A stretch of 13,859 nucleotides of DNA, taken from positions 1 through 13,859 of the forward strand of contig JBDNJK010000076.1 in NCBI GenBank assembly GCA_041687805.1, in the 5' to 3' direction. Positions 8,201-13,859 of the stretch are shown here, piece after piece. A program made the position numbers and the translations under genes. The notes beneath the pieces are model-generated. The model saw only the letters and a list, made by a program, of their open reading frames with translations. It was not told where the DNA came from and ran no database searches. The DNA comes from SZUA-87 sp041687805. GTDB taxonomy: Bacteria; Actinomycetota; Acidimicrobiia; Acidimicrobiales; Aldehydirespiratoraceae. The first letter of the stretch is position 1; the number at the start of each line of letters is the position of its first letter.

Positions 8201-11200
8201 CGAAGCAGCGTTCAAGAACGGGACCGCCGCGGACGCACCCAACGTGATCACCGCAACCCCGACCCTGGAGATGGGCATCGACATTGGTGACCTGTCAGCG
8301 GTGATGCTCACATCTGTTCCACCCAAACCCGCCAACTACATACAGCGGGCAGGCCGGGCCGGGCGCCGCACCGGCAACGCCCTGATCACCACGTTCGCCC
8401 GCAGCGACACCCACGATCTTTATTACCTGACCGACCCCGACGCGATGCTCTCCGGCGACGTGCGACCCCCTAACTGCTACCTCGACGCTGCGGAAACTCT
8501 GCAACGTCAATACGTCGCCTACCTGATCGACCGGGTCGCCGACCTCAGCCTCGACGCGCCACAGCTCGAACATCGCATCGCCAAACTCATCGACGGTGGA
8601 CTCGATGAAGACGGATTCTTCAGCAAGATCCTCAACGCTTCGACCCTCGACCCGGGCCACATAGATACTTTCATCGGGCTGTTCGGTGATCAGCTCGGCG
8701 ACACCACCGTCGACCAGCTACGCGAATTTGCTGGCGCTGGAATCGCGGTGATGCTCAAGGACGCCTGTGAGACCTGGACCGCTGCCTACCGGGCGCTGGG
8801 TCTGCGCCGCGACCGAATCAAAGCAGCCATTGATCGGCTCAACGACCTCGATCAACGCAACCCGAACGTCGAAGACGACCTCAAGGATCTCAAGGGGCAA
8901 CGGGCGGCGATCATCAAACGTCTCCAAGACGCCCGCAATGAATACTCGCTGTCGGGGCTCGAACGCCTCGGAGTGCTGCCCAACTACACGCTTCTCGACG
9001 ATGCCGCGACGCTCGAGGCCACCATGTGGTCACGCGACGATGATGGCAACTATGAAGTCGACCGATACGAATACGACCGCCCGGGCGCGCTTGCGGTGCG
9101 AGAGTTCGCGCCTGGTAACAGCTTCTACGCCGGCGGGCATCGCCACGTGATCGACACCCTCGACATCGGGTCTGCCGACGAGCCACTAACAGAGACCTGG
9201 CGTCTCTGTCCCGAGTGTGGGTTCGGCGAGATCGAACGCAACGACGAACCACGCCCGCACTGCCCGAGATGCGGATCGGTCGGCCTTACCGATGTAGGCA
9301 CTCGCCACAAGATGCTGCAATTACGCACCGCACGTTCCAACTCCTCGGAAGAAGCGGCAAGGGTCTACGACGAGACCGACAACCGCCAACGCGAGAACTA
9401 CGACGTGATCACAACCGTCGATGTCGACCCGGCCAACGTGTCTGGCGCATGGCAGCTCACCGAACGGGTTTTTGGAGCTGAGTTCGGCCGCTACACCAAG
9501 ATTCGCACCATCAACCTTGGCCTCAAAGAACGCCAAGGCGAAAGCATTCCGATCGACGGCGAGGCACGCCATGTCACCCGGTTTGCTGTATGCGCCCGTT
9601 GTGGCGCCGCCAAGGACGGGCGTGACGATCGCGGTGGCAAACGCCCCGAAGCGCTGCACCACGGCTGGTGCAAGGTGCGGTCAGGAGCGGTGCGCGAACG
9701 CTGGGAACAACTGCTGCTGCACCACGAGCTCACCACCGATGCCATCCGGATTGTGCTACCGGTGTCGATGTTCGAGGTCGACACCAGGTTGGCATCGTTC
9801 AAGGGCGCTCTGCTGCTCGGCCTGCGAAAGGACTTCGGCGGCGACCCCGACCACCTGCGGGTGATCACCAGCGAACTACCCAACCGTGCTGGCCAGGGCC
9901 GTTACCACTTCCTTGTGCTGTATGACCGGGTGCCAGGTGGCACCGGCTACCTCGACCGGCTGGCGGACCCTGACCGTGTACGCGAAATCCTCGAAGGAGC
10001 GCGCGAGCTCATAGCCCGCTGCCAGTGTGTCAACGAAGGCCGCCATGCGTGTCACCGGTGCCTGCTCGGCGTGGTCGACCGCAACGAATACGACCTGGTC
10101 AGCCGTCATCTAGCGCTTTCGCTTCTAGATGAGCTCCTCGGCGCCTGGGAAGTGGACGACACCATCGCCACGATCGCCGACGTTCCGATCGCCAAGGTTG
10201 AAGAATCCGAGCTTGAACGCAGGTTCAAAGTCGCCTTGCAAGACTGGGCGGCCGCCGACCCGCTGGCGACGATGAGACCTATACCGGGCAAGAACGGCTA
10301 CAACGCGTTCGAGCTCAGGTTCGCCGACCCCGATGGGCAGCTCGTCGCCAGATATCGGATCGACGAACAAGAAGGCCTCGGGACCAGCCCGTCGACCATT
10401 CCCGACTACACGATCCGTCGAGTCGACTCAGACGGACGCGACGTAGCTATCTACCTTGACGGCTACCAGTTCCACGCGTCGACCGAGCACAACAACCTTG
10501 CTGCCGACGCCGCCAAACGAAACGGCATTCGGGTCGAGGGCAAATGGGTGTGGAACCTCACATGGAACGATGTGGACGAGTTTCATCGGGCCATCACCGC
10601 CGAGATCCCTCGTCTCCCACCAGCCCGACCGCTGCTCACCGGATCGGCCAAGACCAGGGCCAAGGCAGTTCACGCCGAACGGCCTCCGTCAAGCGCCGAA
10701 CATCTCGACTACGAGACGATCGACCAGAACCCACTGCAACTCCTCCTCACCCATCTGCGGCACCCCGACCCCGACACATGGTCAAGGCTCGCCCGATCAG
10801 CGGTCGCAGGAATGCTGACGGCATCCGACATTGGGCAACGACCCATCGATGCGTCTGATCTGCGCGACGCCATGAACGCGGCAGTCCGCGGCCATGCTCT
10901 GGAATCTGGTGGTGCCTCCTCCGACGCCCCCGTGGCGCTGGCAGGACAGTGGTCGACCGGCAAAGGGCTTCGAATCACCCCGATCCTCGGACTGGGCAAC
11001 CCCAACGCCGAGGAATGGACGGTCTTCGCCATACTCGCCGATGGGCTCACCGACATCGATTCAAAACACCACGCCGACCGCTGGCGCGAATGGCTCCAGT
11101 GGGCCAACGTCCTGCAATTTCTTGGCCCACGCCACGATCAGCGGGCCGCATGGATCGCCGCCACATCTGACCCCGGCATTCAGGAACTCGACGATCTCTG

Positions 11201-11540
11201 GATCCTTTCCGCAGCGGCGCCCGCCGACGCTGCAGCCCCGACCACGCAGGACGACCCGGCGGAGGTCGAGCTCGACGACGCAATGCGCGACGAACTCGAT
11301 CTGGTGCTCGACCCCGAGACCCGGCAACTCGCAGAAGCAGTTCTCCGCCGGGGCGCCCCGCTGTTTGTTGCCGGATACGAACTCGAAGGTATCCCCGTCG
11401 AAGTGGCGTGGCCGGAGCAGAAGGTCGGCGTGCTGGCGACCTCCGACGAGGTTGAACTAGACGTGACCGGCTGGCAATTGTCCAGACCCGACGAGTGGAC
11501 GGTCGAACGACTAACCGTTGCATTGAAAGGCACCGACTGA
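5244..11540 (+). CDS. DruE/MrfA-like giant SF2 helicase with DUF1998, zinc clusters and Vsr-like nuclease domain
   Basis: 2,098 residues, about the size of DruE, the hallmark helicase of Druantia defence; DUF1998 is also shared with DrmB of DISARM and with MrfA/YprA. Helicase core: Walker A TGTGSGKT (K108), DELH box (D232-H235), TSAT (273-276), then after a long insert MGIDIG (1010-1015) and QRAGRAGR (1034-1041). Cysteine pairs suggest metal sites: C491/C494 with C576/C579; C915/C918 with C937/C942; C1322/C1325 with C1340/C1343; C1450/C1453 with C1476. A likely coiled coil lies near 1190-1235. The DUF1998 part holds PGGTGYL and C1593/C1595/C1603/C1606. Residues about 1650-1790 look like a Vsr/MTES_1575 (PD-(D/E)xK-like) nuclease: E1656, IPDY (D1721), LDGYQFH (D1739, H1744). 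Residues 1800-2098 are unrecognised. It probably moves along DNA in a defence complex with the operon partners. Base composition changes part way along. DruE subtype is not certain. Confidence 0.85.
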   Translation: MIPSLVVEEIRSALVEYLSTTYALSDDAAQGALTEFLGDKSDGIFRGPYAQVRTPFASVDEGWRSPLDWLPEGFRPYAHQASAFGRLTTVDEHAPEPTIVTTGTGSGKTECFLYPILDHCARERAAGRQGIKALILYPMNALASDQAGRIAELVHTEAALAGLTAGLYVGEQGRHSEMGASHLIDKREVMRVHPPDILLTNYKMLDFLLLRKDDRELWAGNDPATLRYLVLDELHTYDGAQGTDVAMLLRRLGRTLGMSRSGLPLGDAVPVATSATLGSGVGAADELREFAGKIFGAEFDAGSVIGETRLSVDDTCGPVNYFLPIPDPIEVAALDSDDTEAIAAAFCAAPEDGLDPSGPEDVVELGLRLLAHPLTRAVLGAVSDRPRAWSDAVAEVITRAPEWGRAHMSRPDAVENALGKYLHLLSIARRDVAGELRPLLTVEIQLWIREVARVLRGVGDEPRFRWRDSAAMVEGEVGTRVAGEELPAIYCRRCGSAGWMALASEVSGRLIVKPESIYAAALAHQPSQRALIHAHPALPGVVWYDPTNRELVGEAGEGLVPVLATADADEARKSVCPACGENESIRFLGTRVASLASVALSTFFGSPSVELEDRKLLAFTDSVQDASHSAAFFAGRTYRFNIRSLFSGAVVDAGSYSLADVAWAVADDATTPVDRYALVSPDLLRHREVRTVWTDRPDGGGLELLRERLAFEAQLEFGLRSRVGRTLELSGAAAAWVRVDDLGAIVELIAEDLETQIAVVPAATLSAIPIYVRGLLERLRLRGGIYHPFLDLYIADNGRRWHIWGGRPDGMPPFLPGTSRPLFATTALKGDFDSLTAVGKTPTWFIDWACRSLGVEPHDAGIMNPRVFSLLANETDAVNVHQAGVNKIYSLNPSSIMVSDVTDDGLLPAPSMLGCDTCGHRHAAPPDEIHQWDRSPCLRYRCPGRFDIVQPKAANYYRKLYRSGQPRRVITAEHTGLLDRRSREDLEAAFKNGTAADAPNVITATPTLEMGIDIGDLSAVMLTSVPPKPANYIQRAGRAGRRTGNALITTFARSDTHDLYYLTDPDAMLSGDVRPPNCYLDAAETLQRQYVAYLIDRVADLSLDAPQLEHRIAKLIDGGLDEDGFFSKILNASTLDPGHIDTFIGLFGDQLGDTTVDQLREFAGAGIAVMLKDACETWTAAYRALGLRRDRIKAAIDRLNDLDQRNPNVEDDLKDLKGQRAAIIKRLQDARNEYSLSGLERLGVLPNYTLLDDAATLEATMWSRDDDGNYEVDRYEYDRPGALAVREFAPGNSFYAGGHRHVIDTLDIGSADEPLTETWRLCPECGFGEIERNDEPRPHCPRCGSVGLTDVGTRHKMLQLRTARSNSSEEAARVYDETDNRQRENYDVITTVDVDPANVSGAWQLTERVFGAEFGRYTKIRTINLGLKERQGESIPIDGEARHVTRFAVCARCGAAKDGRDDRGGKRPEALHHGWCKVRSGAVRERWEQLLLHHELTTDAIRIVLPVSMFEVDTRLASFKGALLLGLRKDFGGDPDHLRVITSELPNRAGQGRYHFLVLYDRVPGGTGYLDRLADPDRVREILEGARELIARCQCVNEGRHACHRCLLGVVDRNEYDLVSRHLALSLLDELLGAWEVDDTIATIADVPIAKVEESELERRFKVALQDWAAADPLATMRPIPGKNGYNAFELRFADPDGQLVARYRIDEQEGLGTSPSTIPDYTIRRVDSDGRDVAIYLDGYQFHASTEHNNLAADAAKRNGIRVEGKWVWNLTWNDVDEFHRAITAEIPRLPPARPLLTGSAKTRAKAVHAERPPSSAEHLDYETIDQNPLQLLLTHLRHPDPDTWSRLARSAVAGMLTASDIGQRPIDASDLRDAMNAAVRGHALESGGASSDAPVALAGQWSTGKGLRITPILGLGNPNAEEWTVFAILADGLTDIDSKHHADRWREWLQWANVLQFLGPRHDQRAAWIAATSDPGIQELDDLWILSAAAPADAAAPTTQDDPAEVELDDAMRDELDLVLDPETRQLAEAVLRRGAPLFVAGYELEGIPVEVAWPEQKVGVLATSDEVELDVTGWQLSRPDEWTVERLTVALKGTD
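11525..11530 (+). promoter_or_regulatory. Ribosome binding site deciding the UvrD-like start
   Basis: GAAAGG lies 9 nt before ATG 11540. This ATG overlaps the helicase stop by one base (TGATG). It is preferred to the in-frame ATG at 11495, which lies inside the upstream gene. Confidence 0.65.
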
Positions 11541-13687
11541 TGGCGCAACTAGCGGTTCACGCGGATCTGTTCATGGGAATGGGCAAGATCGAGAAACAGG
11601 CGCGCAAGCGCGTTCTCGAGCTCATCAGCATCTTCAAGCAGAGCACCGCAGCCGAGTTGGCGAAGCAGAAGGGCGTCCATCTCGAGCCGTACCAAGGGCA
11701 GCTCGACCCGCGGGCAAGGACCATCCGTATCGACGACAACTTCAGAGGGATCGTCTGCGATTTCGACAACGACGAGCGATACATGCTCTACAAGATTCTC
11801 CCGCACGTCGACGCCGACTACTGGATGGGGCACAACCGGTTCTCCGCCAACGTTCAGACCGGTGCTATCGAAGTTTGGGACTCGTCCGCGGTCGAGGGGA
11901 CCATCGCCGCAATCGAACCTGCCGCCGGTAAGGAGCCCATCTTCGCTCATCGGCCCGACAAACACTTCCGTCAGGTCGGGGTGGCCGAGGCGATCATTCC
12001 GGCCATGCGAGCGTTCACATCCGAAGATGAACTGCTGGCCCTGCTGCCGGTGCTGCCACTGTCCCAAGCGGATGCCCTGATCTCACTCTTGGGCGATGAC
12101 AGCCCTGACGTGATCTTCAACAGAATCGCCGGAGACTTCGTGCCCGGCTCGATCGAAGAAACCGACATCGTCGGGGCGATCGAGACACCGGCCTCGCTTG
12201 CGCAGATACACGTCATCACCGACGACGACGACCTCCAGGACATCCTCACCAAACCGATGTCTCGATGGCGGATCTTTCTGCATCCCAGCCAACGCGAGTT
12301 TGCCTACAAGCCGGTGTTCAACGGCCCTGCTCGGGTTACCGGCGGGGCCGGGACCGGCAAGACCGTCGTCGCCATGCATCGCGCCAAGTTTCTCGCGGAC
12401 AATATCGATCCTGTAACTAGCGGCAAGCCAATCCTGTTCACCACGTTCACCAAGAACCTCGCCGAGGCGATCCGACGCGACCTGCGAGAGCTAGGCGGCA
12501 ACGACCTGCTCGATGTGGTGGAAGTGATCCACGTTGATCAGCTCGCCAACCGCATAGTGCGCGAGGCCGAAGGTTCGTCACCCCGGATCATCGAAGGCCG
12601 CCACCTCGAGCAAGTCTGGGCCGACGTGGTCGACGAGATCGGGTCACCCCACCAGGCCGAGTTTCTGGAGAATGAATGGGAACAAGTTGTGCTGGCAAGA
12701 GGCTGCCAGTCGCGTGCCGATTACCTGATGGTGAGCCGCGCTGGACGTGGAGTCCCACTCAACCGCCGTGACCGTGCCGAGGTCTGGAAGGCCGTCGAGG
12801 CGTTCAACCAGAAGCTCGTGGAAATGGGCGCCCGCAACTTCGCCCAGGTGGCTGACGAGGCCGCCTCCTATTTGTCACGCCGCACAGTCCGGCCCTACAG
12901 CCACGTCATCGTCGACGAGGCCCAAGACCTCCACGAATCGCAATGGCGGATGCTGCGGGCCGTGGTGGCGAACGGCCCCAACGACATGTTCATCGTCGGC
13001 GACAGCCACCAACGCATCTACGACCGCCGTACGTCTCTGTCGAGAATGGGCATCAACATCGTCGGCCGGTCACGCAAACTCCATATCAACTACCGGACCA
13101 CGCACGAAATCCTCAGATGGTCGCTCGCACTGCTTGGCGAGGAGGCCTACGACGACCTCGACGACGGTATCGAGCAACAGGACATCGCTGGCTATCACTC
13201 GTTCCTGCGAGGCTCACGCCCGATCATGTCAGGGCACGCCACGCGAGGCGCTCAGTACTCGAAACTCGCGGAACAAGTCACGGAATGGATCGTCGGCGAT
13301 GTCTACGAAGAAGACGTGGCGATCGCGGCCCGTACCAACAAGTCACTCGACGCGGTGGAGGCCGAGCTCAAGAGCGCCGGCATCGGGGTCTGTCGCCTAC
13401 ACGGTGAACTGCCCAAGAGCGACGGGGTCCGCCTCGGTACCATGCACCGAGTCAAGGGACTCGAGTTCCGCTGCATGGCAGTAATCGACGTGGACGACGA
13501 CAACGTGCCACTCGGCTACGCGCTCACACCCGTCGGAGCGGACCCGGTCCAGCACCGAACCGACCTCATCCGCGAACGCTGCCTGCTCTATGTGGCCTGC
13601 ACCCGAGCACGCGACAATCTCTGGGTCGGATGGTCCGGCAAATCCAGCCGATTCTTAGGCCCGATGCTCGGCGACGAGGACGGATGA
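11540..13687 (+). CDS. UvrD-like SF1 helicase with N-terminal RelE/ParE-like domain
   Basis: 715 residues from ATG 11540. Residues 1-105 resemble the RelE/ParE toxin fold seen fused to UvrD-type helicases: KARKRVLELI-like first helices, then DPRARTIRIDDNFRGIV (from 56) and the strand YMLYKILPHVDADYW. A linker with a helical LLALLPVLPLSQADALISLL segment follows. The superfamily 1A helicase core is complete: HPSQREF (Q-motif-like), Walker A GGAGTGKT (268-275), VDEAQD (458-463), VGDSHQRIY (from 486), LHINYRT (514-520), GTMHRVKGLEF (from 633) and YVACTRARD (684-692). No nuclease domain is visible. Such ATP-driven 3'-5' translocases unwind DNA. Within this operon it probably serves the same defence complex as the giant helicase. 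Whether the RelE-like part still acts as a toxin is unknown; a binding or regulatory role is equally possible. The small overlap with the upstream gene implies coupled translation. Confidence 0.9.
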   Translation: MAQLAVHADLFMGMGKIEKQARKRVLELISIFKQSTAAELAKQKGVHLEPYQGQLDPRARTIRIDDNFRGIVCDFDNDERYMLYKILPHVDADYWMGHNRFSANVQTGAIEVWDSSAVEGTIAAIEPAAGKEPIFAHRPDKHFRQVGVAEAIIPAMRAFTSEDELLALLPVLPLSQADALISLLGDDSPDVIFNRIAGDFVPGSIEETDIVGAIETPASLAQIHVITDDDDLQDILTKPMSRWRIFLHPSQREFAYKPVFNGPARVTGGAGTGKTVVAMHRAKFLADNIDPVTSGKPILFTTFTKNLAEAIRRDLRELGGNDLLDVVEVIHVDQLANRIVREAEGSSPRIIEGRHLEQVWADVVDEIGSPHQAEFLENEWEQVVLARGCQSRADYLMVSRAGRGVPLNRRDRAEVWKAVEAFNQKLVEMGARNFAQVADEAASYLSRRTVRPYSHVIVDEAQDLHESQWRMLRAVVANGPNDMFIVGDSHQRIYDRRTSLSRMGINIVGRSRKLHINYRTTHEILRWSLALLGEEAYDDLDDGIEQQDIAGYHSFLRGSRPIMSGHATRGAQYSKLAEQVTEWIVGDVYEEDVAIAARTNKSLDAVEAELKSAGIGVCRLHGELPKSDGVRLGTMHRVKGLEFRCMAVIDVDDDNVPLGYALTPVGADPVQHRTDLIRERCLLYVACTRARDNLWVGWSGKSSRFLGPMLGDEDG

Positions 13688-13743
13688 CGAAGCTGGTTCA
13701 TGCCCATCCCGGCGATGGCGAAAGGGTCAAAGAAGCTTTGTAG
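13684..13743 (+). CDS. Possible 19-residue ORF coupled to the UvrD-like gene
   Basis: ATG overlaps the UvrD-like stop as ATGA and the frame runs 19 codons to TAG, followed at once by a second TAG. It resembles nothing I know and overlaps the end of the minus-strand ORF. It may be chance, or the remnant of a further operon gene. Confidence 0.2.
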   Translation: MTKLVHAHPGDGERVKEAL

Positions 13744-13859
13744 TAGCGCCAATCAACCTCGAATCCCGCAGCCATACAGAGAGTCCTGAGGTTGGCTTCG
13801 ATATCTGGGGTGGGTTGCCCAGTGATCACCATTCCGCGGGCCCCGGCGGATCTCTTCTC
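13698..13859 (-). CDS. 3' end of an unidentified minus-strand ORF (5' end outside window)
   Basis: Reading the minus strand from the window edge gives 53 open codons ending in TGA at 13698-13700. The product contains GMVITGQPTPDIEANLRTL and AAGFEVDWRYYKASLTL, which reads like ordinary soluble protein sequence, but I do not recognise the family. The plus strand also has an open frame over part of this stretch (13747 onward), so coding on the minus strand is favoured only by how the peptide looks. If real, it converges on the defence operon and its stop lies 10 bases past the UvrD-like stop, marking the operon's end. Confidence 0.4.
   Translation of the reverse strand, partial: EKRSAGARGMVITGQPTPDIEANLRTLCMAAGFEVDWRYYKASLTLSPSPGWA

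Larger units (their letters stand above)
1..13687 (+). other. Single defence operon: methyltransferase, McrBC, RNA-HEPN module, DruE-like helicase, RelE-UvrD
   Basis: Every gene junction on the plus strand overlaps or abuts, so one transcript starting before the window most likely carries all genes. No junction has room for a promoter or terminator except the 101-base structured interval before the HEPN gene. The component families are all found in anti-phage or restriction systems. Confidence 0.75.

Noticed and set aside
13728..13740. Terminator at the operon end
   Set aside because: CAAAG/CTTTG is a weak 5-bp stem and is followed by TAGTAG, not a T-run.
1..13859. CRISPR arrays, tRNA or rRNA genes, prophage integrase or attachment sites
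   Set aside because: No regularly spaced repeats, no clover-leaf sequences and no integrase motifs seen on either strand.

Overview
The window is GC-rich and its reading frames prefer G or C at third codon positions, as in a high-GC actinobacterium. This assignment is an inference from composition and gene style; no taxonomic marker gene is present. Almost the whole window (1 to about 13687) reads as one tightly packed plus-strand operon of DNA-defence genes. It begins before the window and shows no internal promoter that I could support. Successive genes overlap or abut: GTGA at 1032, GTGA at 3233, ATGA at 4426, ATGA at 4560, TAG|ATG at 5241 and TGATG at 11538.

Layout: (1) the C-terminal part of a large Eco57I/TaqI-type N6-adenine DNA methyltransferase, 1-1035, cut by the window edge. 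(2) An McrB-type AAA+ GTPase with an EVE/PUA-like domain before the motor, 1032-3236. (3) McrC with a complete PD-(D/E)xK nuclease core, 3233-4429. (4) An 818-bp inserted module: a 45-codon ORF that starts with a copy of the first 11 codons of the downstream helicase gene, a compact structured RNA candidate (4463-4560), and an Abi_2/AbiD-AbiF-type HEPN protein (4560-5243). (5) A 2,098-residue DruE/MrfA-like superfamily 2 helicase with DUF1998, several zinc clusters and a Vsr/MTES_1575-like nuclease domain, 5244-11540. (6) A UvrD-like superfamily 1 helicase with an N-terminal RelE/ParE-like domain, 11540-13687. After it lies the 3' end of a minus-strand ORF running off the window edge (13698-13859), which probably marks the end of the operon.

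How the genes may work together (inference): the methyltransferase could mark host DNA. McrB, with its modification-reader-like domain, and the McrC nuclease could sense and cut wrongly marked DNA. The two helicases could process or unwind the target. This set shares part lists with McrBC (type IV restriction), DISARM and Druantia but matches none of them exactly as I know them. The HEPN gene and its RNA look like a toxin/RNA module nested between mcrC and the helicase gene, possibly a guard that fires when the operon or the cell is disturbed. The duplicated helicase start on either side of the module records how it was inserted. The two copies differ only by synonymous changes, so both were coding when they diverged.
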